Assembly (NCBI RefSeq): GCF_041296385.1
Contig: NC_091022.1
Span: forward strand, 18,433,967-18,497,966
Length of the DNA stretch: 64,000 nt
Reading direction: 5' to 3'
Source: Aphelocoma coerulescens
Taxonomy: Eukaryota > Chordata > Aves > Passeriformes > Corvidae
The notes beneath the pieces are model-generated. The model was not told the origin of the DNA and ran no database searches. It saw only the letters and a program-made list of their open reading frames with translations. The translations under genes were made by a program, and so were the position numbers. Each line of letters opens with the position of its first letter. The first letter of the stretch is position 1. Positions 24,901 to 39,900 of this stretch are shown here, piece by piece.

Positions 24901-27900
24901 TTTCACAATCAGATAATTGGAAGAGCTATGCTTTGTTCCAGAATTTCTTTACAAGGGACCATTGCACTCTTTAATCTGTAGCAGAATTTCACCAAGTCCC
25001 TGGAGGAATTTCAGGTGACCCCATCATCCCCTAGCACAGCCTGTGTGGTGCAGCCCTGTTCCTTGACCTCACTTGCTCTCCAAGTGGGTCTGTGCTCCCT
25101 GGCCTCAGCCTTCTCTTGTCCAGGCAGATGCTAGTGGTCATCCAAAACTGAGTAAAGAACTACAATTCTCAATGCTTGCTTTAAAATCCTTAGTCAATCA
25201 TAACACATTATACTATTACAGGACGCAGTATTGAACATGAGATTAAGCACATTCTTCTGGCAGAAACCAAGTGCATTAATTCAAGTACCTTGTCCAACCC
25301 AGCTGTGTGCAGTGTCCAGAGTTAGTTATATTTTTGTCTTTGTTCATGAGAACAATGGCAAAATGAGCAGCATCAGCAAGTTGAGTCCAGTAATTCCTTC
25401 CATCCATGATTTCTTTCAATATACAAAGCTGTTGCCAAGTTCAGAGTTTTGGCTGTCTGGTCAGTCTTTCAAGACTTAGCAAGGCCATGAGTTTTAATAA
25501 GATGAAGAGTTTCAGAAAATTTACTGCTAGATATACCCAAATTAGTATTTCTTTTTAATTTTTAAATTTTTTTTTGGCTTTTAAAAAATCCTACTTTATA
25601 CTAGGAAAACATTAGTTTTCCTTTTCTGGTATTTTATCTTTTTTACTTGAAAAAGCAATTTGGTTTTAGTTTCTCTTGTCACATAGAAATGTTGGAAAAG
25701 GTACACTTTATGTAGCTGCAGGTTTTATCTATCAGCAAGTTTTATCTGAAGTGATAAGCATGTTAACATATAGCAAGGCTGCTATAGGTGGAGAATGATT
25801 AAAAAACCTGACAGACTTACTAATTCAACACTTTTCTTATCAGCAAGATAATTTTCCAGTTTTACTTTTGTGTAGTTCCAGTTCTTTGCTGTTAATTAAG
25901 TCACTCAATGTATTTGGAGATTGTGACAGGAGTTTAATGAACCTGAAAGTTGTAAAGCTGTTTTGGAATTTCTTCCCATCGCTTTTGCAAGCTAAATTTC
26001 CCAGCATAGTATCCCTCTGTGATTTTCCAATCAATCCTATTGTTACCATAAGTGTGCATTTCAGCATTCAATATCATTAACACAGAAATGCCTTGCTGAA
26101 CTGGAATATGTAGCACAACTCAGAGACAGCAAGGTAAACAATTTACTTGATCAGCTAGCATGACAAAATATATCATGTAAGCAGTCATGGAAAGTTAGAG
26201 CAATGTAGAGTGGCAATTTTCTTGGGAGCTCTACCAAGCACCATTAAGACACTAAGTGACTGGTCTTGCCTTTTCTTCAGTGAGCCATAAGTCTGATGGT
26301 GGCTGCAGAAGAATGTGATTGCTAACATTGCTGAAAGAGTCTCCAGAGAATAATGAATGTGTGCTCAACTGGAAATGCATAGATGTCCATCTCATCTTTT
26401 CCATGTCACTCTCAGCAAATGGCAAAAGATTTCTTTATTCATATGTGTTGCTAAAGTCATGTGTAGCCACAGAAATATAACATTGCCTTTTTGCTTTTTT
26501 TTTTTTCTCACAAGAGTTGAATAGGCAGAAATTAGATGGGCTTTTCCCTTTGTAATATAGTTCTAAATATTCTAAGTCATGTCTTAATTTTAGCTCACTG
26601 TTTTTCATTAATATTATTGGTGTTGCTGTGCTGATCTTTTAAGATACTTAATTTTTGTGATTCACTATTTTTTTCTCCTGTCATAAAACTGCATAAATGA
26701 ATCCCAGAAAAAAGAGTTGTAGTAAGGTCTCCGAAGGTACATTAGAACAGAAAAGGTTAGCATGCCCATTGGAACATAGGTTTGATTCTGTACGTTTGGT
26801 ATTTTGGAAGAGTCACATCTCTATTTCTTTCTCTTTATTCTTTCTGTTTTGTTTGGTTGGTTTTTTTTTTTTAACTTGTAGAAGTCACTCATAGATGAGA
26901 AATCCAAGTAAAAGGACTATAAAAAGGCCATTTTTTATGGCCCTACTTATCATGGGATAATTTCTTTAAGCCAAATTCGGTGCCTACAGAGAAGTGCTGT
27001 CACGTAACTCTAATGACAGCAGCAATGGCCACTGAATGTGTAGCTGCAGTACAAAAGAAAGCTTTCTTAATTTGCATTGCCTAATACACTGTGATCTTCT
27101 CTTGAATTTATAATCCAATCTAATCTTCTATAATCAGGAGAAGAGGCAAGTCTTGTTTCTTGTGTTTCTGCTGATGCTGTTGGGAACTGTAAACGTGGAG
27201 GACTTACGATATGGATACCTTTTTTTCTCTAAGAAATTAGCCTAAAAAATATTTTGGTTTCTCTCTGCGGTGCAGAAAAATGCAGAATTCTGTCAGGAGT
27301 CTTTAAGTTACTCCATTTCATCAAATGCAGTCACCTTTCTTGCTGTTTGATAGGGAGACATTGGGCCAGCAGGACCAAGTGGACCATCAGGAATTCCAGG
27401 GCCCACGGTATGGTATAAAATGATCCCACAGCCCCATGCCTATGCTGCTTTCCAAATTATAGTCAAACACTGGATTTATGTTTTCTTTATTTTAACAGGG
27501 TTTTCTAGGGAGTGTGGGACAGCCTGGAATGAAAGGTGATAAGGTGATTTAAATATTTTCATTATCTTGGAGATATATAGTTCTTTCAGACTCCCTTCAT
27601 TAAATCTTGAGCATAATGTACTTGGCAAAGCCTTCCCTTTTTCCTTTTGATTTCTTTCTCTTCTGACGTTAACTTTTCAAAATTATGTCTGTCTCATGAT
27701 CTGGTACTTTAGACAACTTTTCTCTTGAAACATTTTTCTGAACAGAACACTAACTATTGAACATAACAATACCCAGATTTTTGTCTGTAGAGTTTCCTGG
27801 AAGAGGTATTTCAGTGCAATACCTTGCATTGTCAACGATCTACGTTAATTTTAATTAGTCAATATTGAATTAATCTTTCTCATTCCCTGTTTCTGAAAAC

Positions 27901-30900
27901 TACCCATTTTAAGCCACATACATATGTCTGTATAATATTATATGTTGTTTAGGGTGAACATGGCCTTGCAGGAGAGCCAGGAGATCAGGGATACCCAGGA
28001 GACAAGGTAAATTATAATTGCATTGTTTTACGAAATTATCCAATTTCAGCAACTTCTTCAGGCTTGAGAGTCTCTTAAAATGCAGCAAGTCAGTTGCATA
28101 AAAGTAGAATGCAGTAGTAAAACTTTCTGGCTATCACTGAATTAACATATTTTTAAGGAATTCTGTGCTAATTATGAAAAATGTGAACAAAGACAAGTAA
28201 AGGGCACAGGCAAAATTCTGGCATCTGTGTGTATAGAGATGCATCAAACAAGGATTATGGTATGATCTGAATCTTACTAAGAAACTGTTGTAAAAAGTAG
28301 TTTTCCCTTGGCCCTCGAGGTTCATCTGCAACTCACCTGGACCTACTGTGGTTAGCAGCAGCACACGGTCTGGCATGCTCCTTCACATCATCAGACTGAG
28401 ATAAATAAGGATCTTCTTTCCTGTTTGGCTAGTACATCAGAAGTCACTGAAATAGCACATCCTGTGAGAGCTCTTTTGATGAAAGTTGAATGTTAGAAGA
28501 TAGTTTTCATCCTGCAGAATTCTTTTGAAGCCTGTTTCAGGTGTCAAAATACAGCAATTTATTGCTTCCAACGTAACACAACAATTCATTTTCATGTGTA
28601 TTTAATAGCTTTCCTTTTTCAGGGTGCTCCTGGTTTACCAGGACTCCCAGGGATCAGAGGAAAACCAGGACCTCCAGTAAGTTTATGCATCGAATTTTGC
28701 TCTTGATATATCGCTGTGTGTTGTTGATACCTGATATTTTATACTACTGTTGATATTTGACACTTTTGTGTGGTTGTTATGTTCACAGTGCATGTAATCC
28801 CCTAGAAGTGACCTAATTAAAAGTGCACAAAGAATAAGGTCTAAGCTGCTTTTATTTCTAGTGACTGGTGTTAATGAGCGATTCAGATCCTAAGATGTGA
28901 GACTTTATTACGAGGATGAGTATATGTATCAAATTTTACTAGAGTGCTTAGGATATTTGATACTCTGTGACAATCACTGTGTGGGGGGGGGGAATGGACA
29001 TGATGGTAATATTTGAAACAAATCCACTGAGAGCTTTGGGAACTTCAAGATGACCATTTGGACGAGCTGGATTTGGAGGTAGTGTGTGAGATATCATTAA
29101 TAACAGCCAGTCATTTCTCACAGGGATGGGAATAGGCATTAATTCCCGTATTTACTGATTTTTAGCAACTTTAAAGGTATCTGTGCAGTGCTGCCACTTC
29201 AGCTGGGTTTGTAAATGTTGATGCAGAAAAGGCATACTGTACAGGGTTACCTGGCTTTTCCTGGCCTGCTCTTAGCACTAATATCCATCTCTTTTCAGTA
29301 TGTAATTAAAAGTTGCCAATACTCATGCCAGTGTCAATTTTCTTATGTTCAATTAAGCCAATATCTGCTAAACCTACTTTACACCTCATGAATGTCATAG
29401 GCCCTTAAATTCAATAAAAAACACTTTCCTTGTCCCATACAATTTATAATGTAAACACTACTCCTGTGGTAAACTTAGAGAAATTTGCTTAAGCTTAGAT
29501 GGGAAAACTCATCTTTTTTGCTTTTAAAGATGTAAGAATTTTCATTTAAAGATAAGCATGCGAATCAGCCTATTCCTGAAAGAGTTGTGGATTTTAAGCA
29601 CAAAGCTGAATGTGACCAACCTTGTGACTTAAGTTAAATTAAACTATGAGACCTCAGTCCTGCAAGTAATAGAAATTGAACTTTGTAGAATAAATTTACA
29701 ATTAAATCATTCATGTTAAAAATTAGAGAAATAGAGAAATGCTTTCCAGGTCAGACCTTAATTTTGCTCAAGTAACATCTAGTTATGGTGGCAGAAAGCT
29801 TGTGAAAATGTGGAAGAACAGATATAACTTAGAGAAATATTTTGGCCCCTTTTTTTTTGATTGGTTGAAATTTGTATTTAATGGTGTCAATATAACACGT
29901 GGATAGAACCTAATTTTACTGTTATTAAGCAAAAAACTGCCATTTCATTGGCTATGATTGGATACTTAAAATATATAAGTAACTGTGTAAGCCAATATCC
30001 ATAACAATTACTTTCTGCATCTTTAAATAATACATAGTTTTTATTGCGAAAACAGCCATATATTTCAAGGGTTTTTTATATGGTTCCTCCCAAAACTCCC
30101 AGTTTTGTCTTAAACTAATTTGAATTTTTTTTGTTATGACTTCAAAGTGATGTGAAGAACTGGTTTTAATAGTATCCAAAGAGAGGCAGCTATAAAATTT
30201 CCTATTTAATGTCAAAATAATGTCAACATTTCTGTTGGTCTTTTTGTTAATAAATGTTTTTAAAATCTTTGTAATGATCTGTTGTGAAAAATAAATTATC
30301 ATCAGAAATCTTAACTGTTTGGATTTTTTTTCAAGGGGAAAATTGGAGAACCTGGACCCAGTGGACCACTGGGTCCTCAGGGACCTGAGGTAAGGAATTG
30401 CTTGATAGCGATAAATTGAATGTCAGTTCTAAATCATGAAAATAAGAGGTAAATGGGTTTGCTTCATAAAAGACTGTCTTCTTAGTTGAATTAGGAAGAT
30501 CTTTTTATTCAGTCATATTTGATTAATTCATTCTCCTCCATAAAGTACAAAAGATTCCAGCTCATAATTTTTTTTTCTGCAAAACATTAATGTACAGGAT
30601 CTTTGAATACAAAGTAGTTCATTTGCTTACATGATTAGGATTTGCTGTCTCTTGAATCCAGTTGTTATGGGTTACACCTGCAATGAGACTCACGTGATTT
30701 CTGAGGTACACTTCCATTTGTAAATACTATGGCATGTTTACAAATGATATTATCCAGGCCTGGTTGCATATTCATCTCTTTCAAGAAACACAAAGAATAA
30801 ACACCTGTTACCTGGGAAGCATTGCCAGGCAGTTGAATCTAGAAGTGGAGTTTCCTAAGAACTCCTTAGTGCAATGGAAGTCTGCAAAGAAACTGTACAT

Positions 30901-33900
30901 CTCCAGGTTGTCACATTTTGGTGCTTTTTTTGCATTTATACTGTGGACTTTAAGGAAAAATGCTGTGGTCTGTATCAGGAAGATGTATTTATACACAGAG
31001 ACATGTATTTGCTGGAGAGATGAAAGCAGAAATTGTGGATTGTTCTTTCTAATCAGCCTCCTGCAATGAATATATTTGGAGTTTTTTTTTGTTTGTGGTG
31101 GGGTTTCTTTGTTTATTTTGGGGTTTTCCTTTTTTTTTTTTTTTAAAAGGAAGACATTTATTAGCAATGATCTTTTTTCTGCCTTTACATGTGTTTGAGC
31201 ATATCTCCTCAAACCAAGGCTCTATGTTCCTACCCTCCTTATTAGGCAAAAACGCTTGCTGAGCGAAAATTCACTGGAAAGTGCATTGTAGCAACACAAG
31301 GTGGTCTTGTCAGAATAAGTCTCTCTGTTTTCGTCAAAGGGTGTGCAGAAGACACAAAGCCCATGCTGCCACCCTCTGTGGCTCAGGATTTTAGATTTTT
31401 CAAGCCTCTTCATTATTAATGAAAGAGGCCCTTTCATCATCTCTTTGCAGAGCTTCCAACAAGGGAGACCTGTGGCAGGTTAATCCCAAATTGTTGGTCT
31501 TGAAGCCTGTGTCCTGCTGCCCCTGGTGCTTATGCTGGTAGTCCTTCATAGTTCCTTATTCCAGCACAGACATGTTACTCCTTTGTGTCTGGGGAAAAGA
31601 TCATTGTTCTGGGCTAGTTACCCTCAGGGCAGATATGGATGGGAATCTTCCTGTCTGAAAAGCCCAGCATTTCCTCTTGCTCAGGAGTGCAGAATTACTT
31701 CATCATTAGAAGGCAAATAAAGTGTGTGATGCTAGATAATTAAAACTTGAGTGTCCAGATACTTTTTTTTGAGTAATTGTCTGCAAAATTAGTTGTTTTA
31801 AACCTACAAAGCAATGTTTCTCTTAACTTCAGTCATGCAAGACAGGTCCAAATAAAGTAAAAGGTTTTTCCAACTTTTACTTTGTAACAATATGGTCAAC
31901 ATATGGCAAAATAGAAACAGGATAGCAGCATACTGGGATTTTGGACAAATTGAAGATACTAGAAGTTCTGTAATGAAAGGAATTTCAAATAAGCAGCTTA
32001 AAACTGAAGAGTGTATCTTGCCGTCCTGTTACATTGTCTTATAAAAATAAGCTAGTTGTTGTTGCCAGAAATTATTTAGGCACAACTGAATGTATGAAGT
32101 ATGAGCAAATAATGTAGATTTTTCCAGAAAAAAAATCTACTGTCATGTATCTGATCATGTCTCGTCTTCCAAAACCAGACAGCTCGCAGGTCAGACAGGG
32201 CTGCTTTCCTTGTTCCTGTTTGGTTATCTGAATGGTTAGACTTCCTGTGACCCCATGTCGAAAACACATTGTATCCTGTACTACATGTTCCCTTGATGTT
32301 TCTGAAAGTAGAAGAATGTGATGAATTAGTATCTTACAATGAGAGTACTTTGAATTGGGATAGACATGACAATCCATACCACATGCCTTCTATGAAAGAT
32401 TTTATTCTAAAAAAAAGCAAAACCAAACCTATCTTGAGATTTGTTGGACTTTGCTGTGAGCAGGAGGAACAAGACTGTCTGCCCAGTGGCAGAAACTCTC
32501 AGAGACCACTTCCAGCTATTTCTCTCTGCTTCTGTCCAACACTTAAAACAGTGGGATTTATAAATGTGCCCTGTCCCCATGTTCAAGTTTGTTTTGGGTA
32601 CATGTGATATAAGAAATTGGGGATCCTTTGGTCTTTCCAGCTGTACCTTTGAGTATTTCATTTCCAGTGTAAAGAATAAGCAGTTCTATCCCTGACTTTC
32701 TTCCCATGTAAACTGCTGTGACTCTGGCACTACAGCAGCTGAAGTCTGTAACTATCTCTGCACGCAGTGGTGGGAGCAGGGCAGGCAGACTTCAATCATC
32801 CTCACTGGGTTTTGTGGTTTTACATGCAGATCACCAGTGAATTGCTTCCTAAATCTTTCCTCTGCAGATGTGCAGCCAAGGTACAGCAGATCAGAGTTGA
32901 AATTAGCCACCCACCCACAGCCAGGGTCCATTTGAGACCTGCAGTGCTGATGGCAGGGGCGAGCAGAGGGAGGGACAGACAGAGGTCTCGCTCTCTCTCT
33001 CTGGGTGGCCGGACGAGGGTTGGCTGCCAAGTGGTTCTTTCAGTGCAGGAGTCCTGCAGTGTCGAGCCAAATTCTCTTCTGGGTGTGTTTCTGCAGAGCC
33101 AGGGTCTGTCGCGTGCCTGAATGCCTGCTGCTCACAAACCACTGGATATATTCAGTGAGCACTTTATGGAGTGTATTCTTCATCAGTTGACACATTTTGC
33201 TGCTTTGTCATGCATCTGAAAATGAACTGCCAAAATATGAAATTTCTTTAGAGCTTTGTTTTATTGGTATGACAACTGCAAAGTGCTGATCTGTTTTAAC
33301 CCACAATGTCTCTGTTTACCGTGTACAGTGAAGTATGCAGTGCTTATTGTTAATGAGAATGAAATTAGACAAGCCTTTAACAGGCTTCCACTTGTATTCA
33401 TAATATTTTATAGTAAAATTTTGCTCTAGGAATCACATTTAATTATCCCTTGAAAATGAAGGTGATAGTTCCCTTCAGATATGCCTTCAGATGTTCTCTG
33501 TGTGTTATAAATAGGTTTCATCTGAAGCAGAGAGCATTAGTCCCTATCTTCCATAGAACTTTTTTCATCTGTGCAGTGTTTTGATCCAAAGTCATTAGCT
33601 TACTCCTTCAGGATGGTACTGGCATGGGATTCAGCTGGTGTGTTTCATGCTCAAGGCAGCCTTACAAAGGAAAAGGATACATTCAAATAACAGTAAAGAG
33701 TCAAAAAGGCACACATTTTGTAAGTGAATCACTGGCTGCTTTGAGGTCTTCATTTAACAAAAACTTTATTTTTAGGGCATGTTTCACATGCACTATCACA
33801 TGATTATTTGAGTTTTTGCAACCAATGCCATGTGTGCAGTGATAACATAGCCTCTGTTTCAATATTGCATCAAATAACTTGCATGCAAAGGATTTGTAGG

Positions 33901-36900
33901 AAATACAGAAATATACAATTTAAAGGCTGAATTAATTGCATGTTCTAGCATATATCTGAAGAGCTGCTCTTGTTGTAAAATTGTTTATACTCTCTACTTG
34001 CCTTTGCACAGAATCTTTATGTGGTTCTTTCCCAAATTTCAATGTCTGCGTAGCATGTCCTTTCAGAAGAATAATAAACACTCATTGGAGAATATAAAAT
34101 CACAGCTCATTTTCTCAGTTTAAAGAGACTGTAGTTTTTTGCAGAAAACCTCTTTTTGTGATTTGATTATAATAATTAATATACCTCTAATAAGGTATCT
34201 TGTTGAAGTTCAGGAGCTACACCCAGTCAGTCTTGCTTCTGAAAATTTATTCTAAATTCTCATTCAAATGAATTGCAACATGTGGTTGAACTAATTCTTA
34301 TTGGAGCAGGGAAATCTGGTGAATGATGGGACTACTGCAGGCCCTGGAGACATTTTCCCTCTGTGGTGCCCTTCCTCCAGTGCTTGTGTCCTGATCCCCT
34401 TGAGGGCAGCCAAGGGAGTGAAGATGGGTGGGCAGCAATGCTGGCAAATGTTGCGTGAAAACAGTTTGAAGTTGGATTCTGCAAATATGAGAGAATTCCC
34501 CACGAAAATGGAGTGTAATTTCCAAATATTTCTGATATTCTGCTTCCATATTAGCAGCCACACAGAAAAACAAACAAAAGAGAAGCAAAAGCTTTGGCAG
34601 ATTGCTCATCTCTGGGGCACTGAGACATGCCCTAACATAGTAACAACTTGGTCATCTCTGCATTTTGTTGTTAATTAAACATTATGTAGATAAATGAGAG
34701 CAATAAATATGTTAATTTTGTATTTAAATGTTCAGTACAAAAAGCAACACTTCCACAGAAAGGTTAAAGCACATTTGTGTTAAGATAGTTTACACATCAG
34801 GATTTTCTGATGCCACGTCTCTTTTGATTAAATGAAGTGGATTCTAAAGTGCTTTGCTGGCAAAAGATCACATCTGTAGCAAGATTTTGAAAATAATTTG
34901 TATACTACCAGCTGCCAGGCTTCTGGCTGATGGAAGTTAAGACACTGTGTTTCCGTAGAAGAAGTCATAATATCAAGGGATGTTTTGTTTTAAACAGTCT
35001 CTGCTGAAATCTACATTGCAGCTGGAAACTGTACGTTAATCTCCTGGCCTTTCACTTATGGAAGAATAATGAATTTTTAATCTGGAGTAACTTCCCAGGG
35101 AGCTGGCTGCTGAATAACTCATGGCAAATTTAGATATCACTAGAGATGTATCCCACTTCAGTCTGAGGAATCTGAAAGGCAAGCAGCATTGCTGAGGTGT
35201 TTCAAGATCTCCTTCCTAGTTCATTTCTTTTTTTGGAACTCTCTTAAGTGGTTGTTTATGTCCTGGATTATTACACTTATTTCATGGATTATTAATGTGA
35301 GAACGGCTTAGAAACAATGTTCTAATACTGCCATAACATCTGCATTTTCTCCATGTTTGTGCTCAAGAAGAAAAGTTTTAACCCAGCTTCAAAGAAAAGA
35401 TAAAAATTATGAAGATTTAAAATTTTTAAATTCATTGTTTAGTGTTGATGTTCTCAGGCCAGTAACCCTCCTGTATTCTAAAACTTTGCCTGACATGCAA
35501 AGATTTCAGAATACCATGTTTGTTCTATCTGCAATAGTACTTGTTCACACCTACATGGTCCTAACTGAATTCCCTCTAGAAGAATTTAAATAAATGCATA
35601 AAGTAGATCTATTCCTTTATAAAAGCATTAAAATCTTTCTAAATTAACATTTTTCTAGACAGATTGTTTTCTGGAATGTTTATTACCAAGAGGAAATTGT
35701 GTCTGTGTCAGTATTTAGCACTTGTTCACACATTAGAAACTTAAAGATTTACAGATGTATGAAAAAACTCACCCCATGGTGACTATTTAAGGTCTATAAA
35801 TAAGCAAATCTAAAACTAAGAAAGAACAAGCTAAAAAATTCCAAGGAATTGGCCTAACTCTTCAGTGTTATTTCAGTAGATAATGGTAGCCAGGGTTAGA
35901 AAAAACCCTCCTCTTTTGGACTGTATAGAAATCGAGGGTGATACAAGTGAGCATTTTAGGTGTGAGTCTCAGGGCCTTGGTCACATGTACATAATATTCT
36001 CTGTGCCACCTAGAGGCATGTTGGAATTGTTGCACAGCTCTACTTGTAATTGCTGCTTTATGGTCAAAAAAAGGGAAACCACTGTGGTGTATTGTGAAAT
36101 GTTTAGGGTTGGAGTTGTTCCACATCTTCTGAAAATTCAGACCATTTTTACTCTTTAGTGGTTTTCTTTTAGACCCATTAACATCCAAATCCTAAACCTG
36201 TTTTTTTAAAAATTGTTCTGAATATGTATGTGCTTTTTTTTCCATTATTGGAAAAAGTATGCGTGCAAAGAGTGATACTTATACATTTTAATCTGTAATG
36301 ATCTTCTCTCAATGAAGAAGAAAACTTGTTTTTCCTAGTGTTAGACCACAGGTGTGCTTAGATGTAATAATAAATATTTTGCTCAGAGGGAGTGGCAATC
36401 TTGCTGTTTTCAGATGGTCAAAATTTAATGAAATGTAAAAGTTTATTTAAAAAGCAAAATTAAATGCAATCTTGGCAGGGGACTGAATGAGCCATGTGCT
36501 AACTAAAAGTTCAATTACCATTGCTTTGTTTTATCCTACAAAGGTAAAGATCAGGTATCCTCTCTGTTTTTTTATGAAATTCAACTCACTACTGTATTGC
36601 ATAAGGGTTAGCTGCACCATTTTTTTCCCCTTAAAATATATCCATTTCTTATAAAGTAATCTAGCTGTAGCTGAATTCTTCTGACACAGAGGCATCCTCA
36701 TGGTGTCCCAACTCAATGTCTCCTGGCCAGGTGGGTCACAGTAATAATTTTAGTTGATTCCTTTTCTGTGCATATTTACTTTTTCTTTACTAATAGCTTG
36801 ACCTATACTACAAACTATTTCACAAAGGCCTGTTCTGAATAATGCTTCATGCTGGTGACCTTCAGTTACTGCCAGCCAGACCTAGATTATCACCTGCTGA

Positions 36901-39900
36901 TTTGGAGGCAAAAGGCTTCTTAATCTTGCAGTGATCTTGTCCTTAAAGTGTGGCCAAGGATTAAAAGGCTTCAGCAGCTCTCTAAACTTTACTAAAAAGA
37001 TAGTTGCATTCATAAGTGCAGGACCTGGTGCTGGCTGCTTTGTGGTGGTTTCTTCTGTCTCCAAAACAGTCCAATGGTTTAATTTCCAACATTGCTTAGC
37101 GGATAAAACGTCTTATCCTAAGAGAAATTAAATCCATGCTGACATCTGCTAAATTGAGTTTAACGAAAGCTGCCTAAAATCTGTCACTTATCCAAGTCCT
37201 TTCAAGGGAACATAATGGATTTTGACATTTTTTGGGATGGTAGAACAAATTTATTTCTTGTTTCTGTGACTCAGGTTTATTAAATGAATGAACAAAATCA
37301 AAACAAGTACATTGAAAACATTCCTACTCTGCAAATCATTTGTCTGTATGATTTCTTTAGGGTTTTCCAGGAGATATTGGTGTACCTGGATTAAATGGCC
37401 CTGAAGGTCCTAAGGTAAGATGATATGAAAACCTATTAAAAGTAACAGTAAATAGTGTAAATCTCCAAGGAAAAGGCTCTGAGAGATGGACACTGGCATT
37501 ATGAGAAGATAATCTTACTGACACAGTGCAGGTACTTTGCCTCAGGTATTTATATGAGGAAGTTATTTGAATGTTTAATGTTGTCCACGCAGTTCTGAGA
37601 GTAATTACCATGTTAGGTGGAAGCCTGTAATGGCAAAATAAATGTGAGAAAATGCTATGTAGCTAGAAAGTAGCATATGTTTCACCTATATTTAAATAAA
37701 ATGCATACCAAATGTATGCAGATCTTTGTATTACTCAGGTTCCACCTTTTAACAACTTTTAAAAGAAATAGTAGTTGAAGATATGGAAAAAGTGTATAAT
37801 TCATGTGCCAGATTAAATTATAGATAAAATAATATCTATAACAATAAAGCATAAAATCTATCTACAAACCTGGGCCAGAATAGTTTAGCTTCTGCTCTTT
37901 AGTAGGCTAAAATTTTAGACCCCGCTTAGGCAATAATTCACGTGGATAGAGTTTTCAATGCAGTTTTGAACAAAAGCAGATGTAGAAAATTTTTTTTAAA
38001 TTGGAAATGGTGGAGACTAACACAAATAGTGCAGGTGGCTCAGAAATTAACCCAGAGGAAGATGATTGAATAATATATAAAGATTGACTACTTGTTGAAA
38101 GGCAAGTACCAATGAAGTTCCTCAATCATCAGCCTTGGGACTATTCTTACATTGTATTTTCTGTGGTAAATAGGCACAAGTATGGCAGAATGAAATTCAT
38201 ATATGAAACAAAGTTGAGCATCTTTAGATTATCTAAAAGACTGCACTTTTTGCTAATTCATTCCACTTCAGTTATTTCAGATTGATTCATACAAGGACTA
38301 AAACAATAAATCCTACTATAAACTTAGACCAAAGATATTGCCAGATCTCTCTGAAATAGAAGCACAGTAATCCAGTTAGAAATTAAGTGAAACTGTAGAA
38401 CACATGAAGCAAGATGTCTCATTAATGCCACTGCACAAAGCATGAGAAGGCTTTATCTCCTTAGTACAGTTCTGGGCATTTTTATTCCAGGACTCAACTG
38501 TGCAAGACCAGCAATATCATTTGTCCAAGAACAAAACATACAGGTTGTCTATGAGTAAACAGGCATGGAAATTACAACATTTTCTATCAACGGAGTTGCA
38601 AAATTCTGTAACAAACTACTCAAGAAAACATAGGATGGGGAGCAGTAAATAGTTTAAAGATAAAGTCTAATTGGTACCCAGAAGATTGTAAAAATACCTC
38701 CATGCCAAAGGTGATCATTCTTAAGAACCTCTCAAATAACCCAATTGCTGAAGCCATAGCTAATATTTTCTGCATCTCTTCTCTTTCAACCGTATCAAGA
38801 GCCTTTTACCAAAATAGACATGAATCTACTAGGAAGGCTGAGAACTACTTATCTGATGGGGCAAATTGAGGAGAAGTTAAAATGTGTTTCTAGAGACAGG
38901 TGTCCACCTTCAATTCTGATTTTTTGCTTTGCTAACTTGTTTGTATGCATGTACATATAACGTTAGCAGCTTTATATGAACGAGTTTGCCTGACCATTGC
39001 AGTGGCAGTTGCTCTTGTGTTTCTGAGTTACAAGGGTGTTTACTAAAAAACCGTGTGTTGATGAAAGACTGGGTCTAGGGAAAATATTGGAAGAGAAGTA
39101 CAACAATTCTTGAACTGCAGTTCAGATTTAATCAACCAGGATTATACATGAATGATGCAACAGATCTAATCCCTGCTGCTCAGTTTCCTCAGTGAGATTG
39201 TGTTGTTGCACTTTATATCTGACGAGCTTTTGCGAGAATTCTGTTGATGTTTAATACATATGTTACTGATTTGTTGCCTTTTCACAGATTCCAGAAAAAA
39301 AAAAAGGAGCTAGGAGGTGGACTACAAAGTTTGAGACTCCATGTTCCTTTGATAGAGAAATTACTGAATAGATGAACCAGATTCATGCTCTCCAGCACAT
39401 TTGGTATTAGAGACAAAAAGCTTAGATAGCCTGCCCTAGTCAGGGAGAACTGGTGGCTTACATTTGAAAAGAAGGATTACCAAACTGGAAAAGCTCTTAC
39501 ACTGCTCCCAGTACTGAGGGAGAAGGTCTGTGTAACTTTGGAAAAGTTTGGTTTTTGGGATTCCCAGCTGCCTTGAGTTGACTGCAGCTCTAAAAAATTT
39601 CCTCCAGCTTTTATTTTTAGAAAACTGTTCTCACTATGCTGCTATTTTCCTCATGTTTTTGTTTATGCTTCCTCAGAAGCAATATCTATTTTAAAAGCCA
39701 AGAAAGCAGGGTAAGCTTTATTTTTTAACAGTTGGTGTGAGATAAACTCAACCTCTTGGAAGTTTAAGCTCTATTGAATGTGATCAGCTGTCTCTAAATA
39801 CCAGTAGAAGTCCTGGATTGTGAATGTTCCCCAAATTAGTGCAATAATCAGCAAATCTGACCTAAATCAATGTTCAAATGATTTATTATGTAATTTGGTC

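Larger units (their letters stand above)
30390..37360 (+). other. Intron 15 (6,971 bp)
   Basis: Long AT-rich intron. Holds a T/G-rich stretch with a T-run at 31,079-31,144 and a CpG-rich patch at about 32,950-33,115. Open frames around 32,760-33,140 owe their length to that GC-rich patch. No exon with Gly-X-Y and splice sites was found. Confidence 0.72.

Noticed and set aside
32752..33190. Hidden gene in the GC-rich patch of intron 15
   Set aside because: Overlapping frames on both strands reflect base composition; no domain or consistent splice structure.
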